This document shows, piece after piece, positions 29,923 to 39,483 of a stretch of DNA of 64,000 nt. A program made the translations under genes and the position numbers. The notes under the pieces are model-generated. The model searched no databases and had not been told where the DNA came from. It saw only the letters and a program-made list of their open reading frames with translations. Location of the stretch: positions 15,985,263 to 16,049,262 of the forward strand of contig NC_134028.1 in assembly GCF_964204645.1 (NCBI RefSeq), read 5' to 3'. How positions within the stretch are numbered: position 1 is the stretch's first letter; each line of letters begins with the position of its first letter. Source of the stretch: Tubulanus polymorphus. Lineage: Eukaryota; Nemertea; Palaeonemertea; Tubulaniformes; Tubulanidae.

Positions 29923-31378
29923 ATGGATGTAGAAGGTGGAGAAGATTATGAAATGGAAAACATGAGAAATAATAATGATGCCAATACTAACGATGATGAT
30001 TATATGACTGCTGATACTAATATTGATAATGATAATGATATAACATATAATTCTAATTTAGCAGATAGTGGTTCTAAAGCCCCATCAACAGATGAATTTG
30101 ATAGAAGAACTAGATCGAGAATACCTATTGAAAATGAAAATACAGGTTTATTAAAGGAAAATTTAGAATATAATGAGTATATTTATAATTTCAAACCTAT
30201 ATTTGAAAAATCTGGATATAATATAAATGCCAGAGGCGCCAGACTTTTAGTACAAGAATTAAAATCTTTAGATGGTGAATATTATTATCATTTGAAAGAT
30301 GATTATTATATTGATATCTCTTATAAAAAACAAAACAAAATATAAGCAGAATCAACTTTGCTTAAGTTAGACCTATCTAGAATTAAAAGAATAAGAAATA
30401 GTAATGAAATAGAAGATGTAACACACGAAGAAATTATTAAAAATGAAAGAGTATTTAAACAAAGAATTAATGAATTATTTGAAACAATCGATAATAATTT
30501 AGAAACAGAAACAACTTCTGAACAGAATATAACTTCCAAAACTAGTAAACTTAAATCAAATAAAGTTCCAATTGAAAAACTTTTATCGAATGGATTACTT
30601 GATGCAACAGATCAAGAATTAGAAGATTTAGATATATTTTCTGATAAAGCAATTAGAGAGATTATTAGTATAAGAAATGCATCTGATAAAATTGCGCATG
30701 ATAAAAGTATGAGATTTTAAAATTAGAACTTTAGAAAAAGAATTAACTGATAAAAATAAAGAAATAGAACAATTAAAATTAGATAGAGATAATAAAGTTA
30801 TTGAAGAAATTGAATTTAAAAAAAGAAATGCATATTTAGAAAAAGAAATAGATGATTTAGAATATAACATAGAATTACAAAAAGAAGAAATTAAATTATT
30901 ATTAAAATCATATGATTATAATATTAATAGATTAAAAGTTATTTTTAAAGATTTGTTGATTAAACCAGATTCTAAAATATCATTGAAAGATAGAATAAAG
31001 TTATTATTTAAATTAGAAGGAATAACAATTCTTTCAATTCTAACATCTGTAACTATGTTATTTACAACAATTGGTTTAGCTATATCAAATGCTTTAAAAT
31101 CTACTCCTACTCCCAATAAACCAGATAAACCACCGAGTAATAATTCTATACAAGATAAAGTTAAAGATGGTTTAAAGAAATTAGCAAAATATTTATGGGA
31201 ACTATCTAAAAAATCTGCTGCAGCTTTATCAGGAATTATTGCATCAATTGTTGGTTTTATATTGAAATCTGCAGGAAACATTATTAACTTTGCTGCTGAA
31301 CATATTATTTTATTTTTAATAACTGTTGTAAGTGCTATTATTTTTGGATTAGTAAACATGTTAACAAAAAATAAATAA
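29923..31378 (+). pseudogene. Element A ~485-residue coiled-coil membrane protein, stop plus frameshift
   Basis: ATG in TTATGTAAATGG. Very acidic Asn/Asp-rich N-terminus (1-70), then a folded segment with LLVQELKSLDGEYYYHLKDD. The frame meets TAA at 30343-30345 and reopens directly. After RFKQRINELFETIDNNLE-type helices it shifts by one base near 30715. It continues as a long coiled coil (LEKELTDKNKEIEQLKLD). It ends with two membrane spans (ITILSILTSVTMLFTTIGLA; HIILFLITVVSAIIFGLV) separated by a Pro-rich and amphipathic stretch. Layout and position before the capsid-like gene suggest an internal or membrane-associated virion protein. Function not recognised. Confidence 0.55.
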
Positions 31379-31397
31379 TTAATTTTTTGTTAAATAA

Positions 31398-32637
31398 ATG
31401 AGTGGGAGTTATATCAATCCTTCGAAGAATATCTAATGCTATTAAAGCAGAAAGATCACATCATATAATTACTCATAACCCTTCAAATATTAATCCCGAT
31501 GAAACTTTATATGTTAGAATCCCTCGATTAACACAAAATACTTTTTATGTTCCAAATAGTATTTATTTATCGGCCGATATAAAAGTAATCGGTAATAATA
31601 ATAATTATGTTGTTGATAATGTTGGAAGATATTTGATTAAAAAGTTAACAATAAAGATTGGTCCAGAAACAGTTTTCTCATTAGATAATTATAATTTATT
31701 TATGCATTATAAAGATTTATGGTTAACTAAAGAAAATAGAAATAATATGATATTTCAAGGCATCCAATCAGAAAACCAAAATAAATTAAGATCAGAAGCT
31801 AATAGCGCAATATTAACTAATGCTGTAGATAAATTGATAAAAAGTATATATGGAAGCAAATATAAAATTCCATTAGACTTTGAATTGATAAATAATAATG
31901 CACCTTTATATAAATACGCAATTCAAGAAGACGTTATATTCGAAATAACATTTGCTCCTGTAAATGAAATTGTATTATCTAGCGTTGTTCAAGATATGAG
32001 TTATAAATTATCGAATATATGTTTAGAATATGACACAGTAACTGATGAAAATATTTCAAGTATAATTCAAACTAAATACAATCAAGGATTTTCATTATTA
32101 TATGATTATATTGATAAATTTAAAACCGTAACTATTAATGCAAATGATGAAATAATTAATGAGAATATTAACTTCCCAAGAAGATCTATTAAAGGTATAT
32201 TAATATTTTTTACCATTGCAACATATACTAATGGCGCAATAAATGTTGATAATTATTACAATCCTGAAATAAAAAAAGTAGAAATAACTATCGAAGGAAT
32301 AGCAAATAAAATATTTTGTCAAGGAATGAGAATGATTGATCAATGGCCAGAAATTAGAAAACATTTTATGAATGAAAAAGTGAAATCATCTGAAAATTGT
32401 AATATTAATCAAATTGATTATTATACCGGTAATAAATACACATTATGGTTAGATTTTAGAACAACAGAGGATAATTCATTACATGGTTCTGGAAAAAAAC
32501 TACAAAACACTAAAGATGGAATACAATTATTCATGACAAAGAATAAAGGAATCAAAAATTTTAAAATGCATATTTATATTATATCTGACGCGCAATTAAA
32601 TATTGTAAATTCACAATTAGATAGTGTTATGTATTAA
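31398..32637 (+). pseudogene. Element A putative major capsid protein (hexon-like), N-terminal frameshift
   Basis: The expected start is ATG at 31398 in GTTAAATAAATG, but that frame stops after 12 codons. The long frame opens at 31402, one base out, and runs 411 codons to TAA. Segments such as ETLYVRIPRL, VDNVGRYLIKKLTIKIG, NNMIFQGIQ, KIPLDFELIN, LYDYIDKFKTV, FPRRSIKGILIFF, KVEITIEGIANKIFCQGM, YTLWLDFRTTEDNSLHGSG and IYIISDAQLNIVNSQLDSVM match the beta-rich pattern of the hexon-like double jelly-roll capsid family of invertebrate Polinton/adintovirus elements. It would form the icosahedral shell. Only the first few codons are disturbed, so the break may be recent or a sequencing error. Confidence 0.6.
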
Positions 32638-32669
32638 AATTTTAACTTTAATAAAAATATATATAATAA

Positions 32670-33746
32670 ATGGAAGGAGGTAAAGTATATGAAAGAATCA
32701 AAGCTGATAAAGAAATCAATGATGATTTGTTTTATGTAATACCTTATAAAAGAATAAATGAATATATTGGAACATTTTTATTAAATGAATTAAATCAATA
32801 CAAAGAATATTTAATTGAACGTAATAATAATATTGATATAAAAATAGAAGATAATATTGAAACAAAAATAGAAGATAATATTGAAACAAAAATAGATAAT
32901 AATATTGAAACAAAAATAGAAGATAATGTTATACCTTCTACATCGAATGATGATAAGATTGAAACAAAAATAGAACATAATATTGAACCTAAAATAGAAA
33001 AATCAAATGTTCAACCAAAAGATAACATCAGATGTATGTATTGTGAAGAAGATTTTGATAATTATAATGATTATTTATTACACATCAAAAAAGATGAACA
33101 TATTTTACAATTAGTAAAAAAATATGCCAATATATATAAAGATAAATGCAAAGAGGATCAGAATTATTGTGCCTTCTGTAATGAATGTATAACAAAGGCT
33201 AATTGGGCAAAACATTATAAATTAAAAACAAAAGGTGGAAATGATTCAGCCCATGCAATACAGGTATTTAAATCTTGGTGTGAAAAATGTAAAGAATATG
33301 TAATATATGATAAACAATTGAATCATAAATACTCGATTAAACATATTGGTACAGATAATGTAATAGAAAATCCAACAGTTATAAATCCAAAATTTAATAA
33401 TATGAATATATTAGATTATCGGTGGTATAGAAAAACATTTATAGATTATTTCTTGAGTAATGATATAGTTACCATATTGAAAAAGTTAGATAACTTTAAA
33501 CCAAATGTAACTTATGCAATGAACTTATTTGAACTTAAATATGATGATTTTAGAGAATTTTTAAATAAACATCCATCTAAAACTGAAATCGAAAATTATA
33601 TTCCAAAAATATTTTCAAGAGAAACATTCAATAAATATAAACTCGGGAATCGTTCAGGAATTATACCAATGAAAATGCGAAGGAATATATGGTTAGAATA
33701 TGATAAGCTTAAAGAAAAATATGAAAATGAAAATGAAAAAGATTAA
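32670..33746 (+). CDS. Element A zinc-finger protein with KIEDNIET repeats
   Basis: 358 residues, intact, ATG in TATAATAAATGG. Residues about 50-105 are four to five imperfect repeats of KIEDNIET, a low-complexity acidic linker. Then come Cys/His units: CMYCEEDFDNYNDYLLHIKK (C2H2), CAFCNECITKANWAKHYK and CEKCKEYVIYDKQLNHKY. The C-terminal third is helical and basic (PMKMRRNIWLEYDKLKEK). It is the last plus-strand gene before the convergent region. Multiple zinc fingers suggest DNA binding or regulation. Alternatives cannot be excluded. Confidence 0.65.
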   Translation: MEGGKVYERIKADKEINDDLFYVIPYKRINEYIGTFLLNELNQYKEYLIERNNNIDIKIEDNIETKIEDNIETKIDNNIETKIEDNVIPSTSNDDKIETKIEHNIEPKIEKSNVQPKDNIRCMYCEEDFDNYNDYLLHIKKDEHILQLVKKYANIYKDKCKEDQNYCAFCNECITKANWAKHYKLKTKGGNDSAHAIQVFKSWCEKCKEYVIYDKQLNHKYSIKHIGTDNVIENPTVINPKFNNMNILDYRWYRKTFIDYFLSNDIVTILKKLDNFKPNVTYAMNLFELKYDDFREFLNKHPSKTEIENYIPKIFSRETFNKYKLGNRSGIIPMKMRRNIWLEYDKLKEKYENENEKD

Positions 33747-34114
33747 GTTCCATTTATATATTGATTGATGAATGGATGAGTTGGATGAGTGGAAGAGTGG
33801 ATGAGTGTAATAATATATTTATTTGTATATGTATATTTTTAACACATGAATTGGAAGAATAGTATGAGTATAAATATAATATTTGTATTCTTTATTAAAT
33901 TTAACACAATATATATATTATTAAAATAATATTTAAATGTAGTATAAAATTGATAAAATAACTTCAAATCAAACTCTTACTGTTTTAAAAATAAGAAACA
34001 TATGTAAATTATATATTATTACACTCATCCATTCATCCACTCATCCAATTCATCCAATTCATCCACTCATCCATCAAACATATTCAAAATTCTATAATAT
34101 TGTAAATTAGGATT
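33747..34114. terminator. Convergent intergenic region with inverted GGATGAGT repeats
   Basis: Runs of GGATGAGT/GGATGAAT-type units at about 33765-33810 are complementary to the runs at about 34018-34077, with an AT-rich loop of ~200 bases. The stem ends with TGTAATAATATAT and its complement. It separates the plus-strand block from the minus-strand ATPase, so a bidirectional 3'-end or insulating structure is plausible. Confidence 0.5.
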
Positions 34115-34726
34115 TTATTTTATAAATTTATATTCATATGGAAATTGTAGTCTTAGTAATAATTTTGAACCTTTATTATTCTTTAATTTATTCATATATT
34201 CATCATGTAATTCAGTAGGTATAATTTGATTTTCTTCCAATGATTGTTGCATAGATTTTTTATCTTTGTTATAAAATAAAACTAGAAATCTTATATTCTC
34301 CCTAAAGTCTTTAACAATTGAATTATATTTTTGATTTAAAACCCATGTTGTTATCCCAAAATGTCTCCCGGAGAAAGCTAGATAACATAACTCACTTTCT
34401 CTCACTTTTGAATCATGTAAATTTGCGCAATCATCTATAATGAATAATGTATTTGATCCTTTATAAGTATCAATTGCTATTTTTATACAATTATCTAAAT
34501 TTTCTTTTACTGTTTTAGGATCTAATATAATAAACTTTTTTATCTGAACTATATCTCTATTATATGTTTTATTCATTTCATAAGTAGGACAGAATAATAT
34601 TATATTATCAAAATGATTCTTATAAATAGTTTCTAACAAATCTAATATGAAATGTGTTTTACCACAATTGGTTACTCCAGTAACTAACATATTATGCGGT
34701 TCAAATATAAATAAATCTTTATTCAT
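34115..34726 (-). CDS. Element A genome-packaging ATPase (FtsK/A32-like)
   Basis: 203 residues. Walker A is GVTNCGKT (residues 17-24), Walker B is TLFIIDDC (93-100), and a sensor-like segment follows (FSGRHFGITTWVLNQKY). Size and order match the A32-type packaging ATPases of Polintons, which drive DNA into capsids. The start ATG at 34726 overlaps the end of the integrase gene by eight bases, so the two are probably expressed together. Intact in both mirror copies; the other copy has Lys for Glu at residue 178 or so. Confidence 0.85.
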   Translation of the reverse strand: MNKDLFIFEPHNMLVTGVTNCGKTHFILDLLETIYKNHFDNIILFCPTYEMNKTYNRDIVQIKKFIILDPKTVKENLDNCIKIAIDTYKGSNTLFIIDDCANLHDSKVRESELCYLAFSGRHFGITTWVLNQKYNSIVKDFRENIRFLVLFYNKDKKSMQQSLEENQIIPTELHDEYMNKLKNNKGSKLLLRLQFPYEYKFIK

Positions 34727-35849
34727 TTATTCTTTTAATTTTACTAGATAAAATCCATTCATTAAATTTATCATCGTATCCTTTATATTTCACCAAAGAA
34801 TACTTTTTTCCTTTAAGAGATTTTGTTTTCAATACTTTTTCTATTTTGTATTCTATTTCATCTGGATTTGGTACAAGTGATAATTCTTGTTCATAGAAAT
34901 AACCTAATATTTCTTCATCTTTTAGATCTTCTAATTTATAAACAAAAGGTTTAGTTAATATTATCTTTTTAATTTTGAATATTTCTTCAGTAAAATTTGG
35001 AGTATAACCTTTATAAAATGTTTTTCTATATTTAGATATTCTAACGTGTTGTCTAATTTTGAATCTAGGTTCACCGAAATCATGTGTAACAAAGGCTCCA
35101 TATAAATTATTCCAAACTATTTCCGAATTATCTTCTTTTCTAGCTTGTATAGGTTTCATATTCATAGAACTATGTTTAGAATTATTATAACCTTTCACTA
35201 AATCATCTAATATATTTATAGACTCATCGATATATTTATATGTTTCATTAGCAGTAAAGTATTTCCACATTCTAGTTTTCAATGTTTTATTAAATCTTTC
35301 TATAATAGATGCTTTTTTATCTGAGTGTGTTGAAAAATAGTCTACATCGTTATCAGATAATAGTTTTTTAAAATGTTTGTTATAAAATTCCTTACCTTCA
35401 TCAAATTGTATCTTATCTGGAATAGCTTCTTTAAATATAGATTTAAAAGCATTTGTCACTTCCATACCAGTTTTATTTTTGATTGGAATTGACCATGCGT
35501 ATCTACTGAATATGTCTATAACATTCAGTATCCAGAAATATCCTTTGTTGTATTCCTCTAAGTTCTTCATGTCAATTAAATCTGCTTGCCATTGTTGATC
35601 GATATATGAAACCATAACTTTTCTTGTTAAATAAGTTTTATCCATTTTCTTGTGGATTTGATATGTTGGTTGATTTTGTAACCATGATTTTAATTCACTA
35701 TATTTTATACCACCCTGTGGGTGCCGTACGGCACCATTAACATTTTAATTTTCAGATTTAATTTTATTCCATAATTCTGTAACGTTAGAATATGATACTT
35801 CACTCTCTGGGTTATAATATAAATCTCTTAAATATTGTTCTTTTTTCAT
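34719..35849 (-). pseudogene. Element A retroviral-type integrase, in-frame stop
   Basis: The frame begins at ATG 35849 (minus), meets TAA after about 34 codons, and continues in frame through the 308-codon part that begins with Met at 35645. Counting from that Met: catalytic Asp in WQADLID (22), Asp in QFDEGKEFYN (82), Glu in SIIERFNK (116), i.e. a D,D,E triad. An SH3-like part follows, and a C-terminal chromodomain (SLVKYKGYDDKFNEWI). Chromodomain integrases of this type insert Polintons and make 6 bp duplications. The GC-rich 25 bp module lies in frame just after the stop. The catalytic part is intact; only the N-terminal zinc-binding region is cut. Confidence 0.85.
35711..35735. repeat. 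GC-rich 25 bp palindromic module, copy 2
   Basis: Minus-strand GGTGCCGTACGGCACC followed by CACAGGGTG; one base differs from copy 1. It is read as NGAVRHPQG within the integrase N-terminal region. Confidence 0.8.
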
Positions 35850-35855
35850 TCTATT

Positions 35856-36251
35856 TTAATCCATTAATAATAATTTAGATTTAGTTTCAATGGCTTTATG
35901 ATTTGACTTATTTTCTGGTATGATAGGTTTACTGTCTGTACATGGATAACTAAGTTTCCGATCATTGGAATCATCTTTATCATCAGATTTGAACTTTGAT
36001 TTATATATTACACCGGATAATATAATAACTGTTACTAATCCAATTGTAATATATAATTTATAATTACTTCCAGCATTAGAAGAATCAGATGGATTATTAT
36101 TTGAATCAATATCAGATAAAGTCTGTGATTCATTTATATCAGTTAATTTCTTTTTCTTAGCTTTTTTTAATTCTGAAGATCTTTTACCTAATTCTCTTGC
36201 CCATTTAATTTGTTTCTCGGATCTAGCCTTTTTCTTAACTCCATCACTCAT
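35856..36251 (-). CDS. Element A single-pass membrane protein with basic N-terminus
   Basis: 131 residues, intact. The N-terminal 40 residues are strongly basic (KKKARSEKQIKWARELGKRS). A serine/asparagine-rich stretch and one membrane segment follow (LYITIGLVTVIILSGVIY, about 67-84), then a polar tail. The ATG overlaps the preceding gene by eight bases (ATGAGTGATGG context), and the integrase start is six bases downstream of its stop. It may be a DNA-binding or membrane-anchored core protein, from its charge alone. Confidence 0.6.
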   Translation of the reverse strand: MSDGVKKKARSEKQIKWARELGKRSSELKKAKKKKLTDINESQTLSDIDSNNNPSDSSNAGSNYKLYITIGLVTVIILSGVIYKSKFKSDDKDDSNDRKLSYPCTDSKPIIPENKSNHKAIETKSKLLLMD

Positions 36252-36846
36252 TTATTTTAGTTAATTTTTGTTCTGATTCATTTTCTGTTTCGACGTTTGG
36301 TTGTAGTACATCTGTTTCGTTCTTACCTGATTTATATTCCATAGGTTTGATGTTCGAAAATGTTATGACACCAGTAGAAATTAATGTCATAACCGATCCT
36401 AATTGAAATGAAGCATATCCAACCCATTTTTGTAATTCAGTCATAACTAAGTAGTCATTTTTCAAATCACTATATAATTTATTTTCATCATCAATTGGTA
36501 TTAACTGGTTACATAACTTAGAATAACATTTGACAATACCATCTGAAATAGAATCATTTATTCTAGCTAATCTTGCTTCTTCATAAATCTTAAAATATTT
36601 TATTACTTTATCTGGTTTCATAGCATCTAATTCTTGAAAAGTAATAGTCTTAGTTAAAAACTCCTTAGTTTTTCCACCGGCAATCAATAGTTCTAGATGA
36701 TGCTTACAATACAAATAGTATTCATAATCTATATTGTTATTAACTTGAATAGAATTAGAAACAACTGGATCCTTATTATCACTTATACCCAAATCATCTA
36801 ATGTCTTTTCAATATCAATACTATTCTTACTCGATTTCTTTGACAT
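36244..36846 (-). CDS. Element A 200-residue hypothetical protein
   Basis: Intact, ATG in CTAATAAAAATG. Mainly helical: YYLYCKHHLELLIAGGKTKE, FLTKTITFQELDAMKPDKVI and LARINDSISDGIVKCYSKLC. A weakly hydrophobic segment (ASFQLGSVMTLISTGVITFS) lies at about 150-170. It is first in a minus-strand cluster with the small membrane protein, integrase and ATPase. The hydrophobic stretch may be a membrane segment. No family recognised. Confidence 0.6.
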   Translation of the reverse strand: MSKKSSKNSIDIEKTLDDLGISDNKDPVVSNSIQVNNNIDYEYYLYCKHHLELLIAGGKTKEFLTKTITFQELDAMKPDKVIKYFKIYEEARLARINDSISDGIVKCYSKLCNQLIPIDDENKLYSDLKNDYLVMTELQKWVGYASFQLGSVMTLISTGVITFSNIKPMEYKSGKNETDVLQPNVETENESEQKLTKINE

Positions 36847-37092
36847 TTTTATTAGAGAAATTTAATAAGAAAAATATTATAAGTATTATAAAATGATACT
36901 AGTATCTCTTTAGATTAATACTAGCTTAGTTAAAGGTAAAGAATTTTAGTATTAGTTATTGTTTTTTTAGTATTTTTTATTTGTGATATAAAGTATTCTT
37001 TTTTGAAAAGAAAATATTAAAAATATAATAGAAATAATAGATAGTTGAAGGTATGTAATTTTTATTATATTTTATTTAAAATCTATTATTCT
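36847..37092. other. Intergenic region with small inverted repeat
   Basis: Very AT-rich, contains GATACTAGTATC at about 36895-36906 (a perfect 12 bp palindrome). It could hold the promoter of the 200-residue gene. Confidence 0.35.
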
Positions 37093-37758
37093 TTAACCAC
37101 TCATTAAAGACTCAACGTATTGTTCATTATTTGGATCATTGTTCCATTGATCAATAAATTTCTTTGCATTTGTTAACTGTTCTAAATATAACTGTAAATC
37201 TAGTTTATTAGATTTAATTATGTTTTCCTTCTTTTCTAAAGGTCTTAAATTCTTCCAATTCCAAATAAGTTTTTTATTGTATTCATCATTCATGTTAAAT
37301 TTAGAAATCGGCAACACGTGATCAATATGGTAATAATCCCCATAATTATCTATATTCATTTTATCATCGAATTGAAATATAATCCATGATTTGAGAAATT
37401 CATCTGTACAACCCAACAAATTAGATAATGTTTCTGAATGTGTTTCTTTGTTGAATAATTGTGTTAATCTAGATCTTAAGCATTGTTTTAATCTAAAATT
37501 AAGATCTGTTTGATATCTTCCTGTCATATGTTCTACCATATAATAATTATAATGTTCTATATTATCTTCTCGATATTGTTTGGTATATAGTTTAAAACAA
37601 GTTTTACAGCAATATTGAAAACCATCTTTGCTAATCTTACGCTTACTAAATTCTGTTAATGATTTATCTAATTCACATTTAGAACACTTCTTGTAGTATA
37701 TGTTTATAACGCCAGTGTTATTTGTAAAATTGATAATTTGTGGTTGTTCTGGTTCCAT
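37093..37758 (-). CDS. Element A HNH endonuclease
   Basis: 221 residues, intact, ATG in CGTATAATAAATGG. An N-terminal zinc ribbon has Cys pairs CSKC (25-28) and CCKTC (50-54). The HNH core has HIDHVLPISKFN (near 144) and WNWKNLRPLEKKENIIKSNK (near 168). The C-terminal tail reads LEQLTNAKKFIDQWNNDPNN and is shared with the zinc-finger protein at 38890-39141. Such genes in large DNA viruses are usually free-standing or homing-type nucleases. Whether it serves the element (resolution, packaging) or is a selfish passenger is not decidable here. Confidence 0.8.
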   Translation of the reverse strand: MEPEQPQIINFTNNTGVINIYYKKCSKCELDKSLTEFSKRKISKDGFQYCCKTCFKLYTKQYREDNIEHYNYYMVEHMTGRYQTDLNFRLKQCLRSRLTQLFNKETHSETLSNLLGCTDEFLKSWIIFQFDDKMNIDNYGDYYHIDHVLPISKFNMNDEYNKKLIWNWKNLRPLEKKENIIKSNKLDLQLYLEQLTNAKKFIDQWNNDPNNEQYVESLMSG

Positions 37759-38889
37759 TTATTATACGTATTTTTTTTACTAAATTGGTTAATAATTTTA
37801 GAATCCTCTTCCATTTCTTCGACCAACGTCATCCTTTTTCATTCCTCGCTGCTTTTGATAAGTTGTTTCGATTCCTTGATATCTAAATCATACCAGTTAC
37901 AATACCCGCGTCACATGCGGACATACAGGCGCGCTTTTGCTTAATGCGCATGCGTTAATCATAATTATATATTCATTCTATAAATTCTGTAAAATAGAAA
38001 CAACACATGCGTTACATGCGTCACATGCGGCCATTTATGGCCGGTTTTGCTTAATGCACATGTGTTAATCATAATTATATATTCATTCTATAAATTCTGT
38101 AAAATAGAAACAACTGAACATAGAAAATTCAAACGCATTCATGTCCCTCGTCACATGCGTTACATGCGTCACATGCGGGTTTTGCTTAATGCGCATGCGT
38201 TAATCATAATAGAAACGACTGAACATAAAAATTCACAAATCAGATTTACACAATACATTATACAAGTTGTTCAGTCATTTCTTCCAATACATCATTTGAT
38301 TTCTATAAATACAATTTATAATTACAAACATTTTTTCAATTGTTGGTAAATATTTAACTACATCAACAAATGTTAAACTTAATCATTGGAGTCTTAATGT
38401 TTTTGAAATTCTTATATTTCTTCGTCGATCTTTTGGTGATTCTATTGGTTTGATATCCATTGTTGTTGATTCCTCAGTCAGAAAGAGTATCTTGAGTTTC
38501 TCTATCACTTCTTGATTCGTATGGCGTTTTATTAATCTAAAAGATATTAGCGATAACTCTAGCTATCTAAAAGACATACTAAATACACTTAAATATATCT
38601 AAAGGTTTCATATTTAATAGCCTTAATAACTACAACAAACAGTACTTACATTTAGATTTATAATTGTAAACTATAAACTCCTAATTTCGTTTCGAAAGAT
38701 AGAATATCCTGAGCACAATATTACAGCGTACATTCATTTCTTGCCACGTCATCTGGCTCCGGTTCTAGAGTGTTCTCTCTCTGCACGTTTGTAATAATGA
38801 GTCATAAGTCTCGGCGTCATAGTAACAGCTGTAACAGCTGTGAATTTATAGATTTATTCCATAGCTCTGTACATTGAATGTATATAGGC
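37759..38889. repeat. Non-coding region with iteron-like ACATGCG clusters
   Basis: Three related blocks lie between about 37905 and 38250. Each has a cluster such as CACATGCGTTACATGCG, then TTTTGCTTAATGCGCATGCG, then TTAATCATAATTATATATTC. GCGCATGCG is itself nearly palindromic. Blocks start near 37910, 38002 and 38150. The remaining part to 38889 is AT-rich without a gene. It contrasts with the compact coding elsewhere in element A and could be an origin or a regulatory region, or a foreign insertion. Confidence 0.55.
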
Positions 38890-39141
38890 TCAAATAGAAT
38901 CATTTTCTAGTATAAACATCAGATCCTTGATATCAAATTCCTCAACGTATTGTTTATTATTTGGATCATTATTCCATAATTCAATAAATTTCTTTCCTTT
39001 TGTTAACTGTTCTGAATATAACAGTAAATATTCTAGTTTCAATTTATTCTCATAATGTGTTTTAGTTTTATTGTGTCTTGCTTTTTGGGATTTATCTATA
39101 TTGATATTACATGTTGGACAGTAGTACTTATTTGCTTCCAT
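38890..39141 (-). CDS. Element A small C2H2 zinc-finger protein
   Basis: 83 residues, intact, ATG in GTATTAAAATGG. One finger, YYCPTCNINIDKSQKARHNK with a second His (CX2C...HX5H type, residues 8-28). Then the tail YSEQLTKGKKFIELWNNDPN, almost identical to the C-terminus of the HNH protein. The gene may be a shortened relative of that nuclease with a different N-terminal metal site. It is the outermost gene kept on this side. Confidence 0.6.
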   Translation of the reverse strand: MEANKYYCPTCNINIDKSQKARHNKTKTHYENKLKLEYLLLYSEQLTKGKKFIELWNNDPNNKQYVEEFDIKDLMFILENDSI

Positions 39142-39227
39142 TTTAATACTAAATTTTTTATTAAAATTGATTTTAGAAGTTCAATGATTTATATGTTATT
39201 AATTTATATGAATATTTTAAGATTAAT

Positions 39228-39483
39228 AGGGGTTTAGTTGTTTCAGGTTAAAGGTTGAAAGGGCGAGTGAGTAAAAAATGAAAAATATGAAAATAATAAT
39301 AATTTCTACTTGAATTAGGAGTGAAACTCATAAAAATGAAAAATAAATTCGAGCGTGTGAGAATTTATTTTTCATTTTTATGAGTTTCGCGAGTAATTCA
39401 AGTAGAAATTGTTATTATTTTGATGTTTTTCATTTTTTACGAGCTCGACCTTTCGACCTTTGATCTGAAACAACTAAACCCCT
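39228..39483. repeat. 256 bp foldback at the left end of the MULE relic
   Basis: AGGGGTTTAGTTG at 39228 and CAACTAAACCCCT ending 39483 bracket an imperfect hairpin centred near 39355. An inner 24 bp stem (ACTCATAAAAATGAAAAATAAATT with its complement) surrounds CGAGCGTGTGAG. The inner half is clearly more diverged than the outer half. Confidence 0.75.

Larger units (their letters stand above)
27634..39227 (+). mobile_element. Element A, right part
   Basis: Continuation of the AT-rich provirus after the element B insertion. Plus-strand genes run to 33746 (membrane proteins, capsid-like protein, zinc-finger protein). Minus-strand genes run from 39141 back to 34115 (zinc finger, HNH nuclease, two small proteins, integrase, ATPase). 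Convergence at about 33.9 kb is typical of Polinton-type genomes. The original right terminus was lost at the MULE/palindrome centre. Confidence 0.75.
24130..39395. repeat. Large palindrome, left arm (15,266 bp)
   Basis: Paired with 40505-55770. Positions pair as x + y = 79900 at every landmark checked, from the outer to the inner ends, so there is no net indel. Protein comparison shows only a handful of substitutions: integrase Met/Ile, ATPase Glu/Lys, capsid-like Lys/Thr, one Lys/Asn and one Asn/Asp. Confidence 0.9.

Noticed and set aside
30916-31359. 147-codon minus-strand frame inside the coiled-coil membrane protein gene (and its mirror 48541-48984)
   Set aside because: Antisense shadow of the AT-rich hydrophobic region; no start context or homologous pattern.
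38047-38349. 100-codon frame in the ACATGCG region (and mirror 41551-41853)
   Set aside because: Its content follows the DNA repeat blocks, with repeated RHMRYMRHMR-like residues; no independent support.
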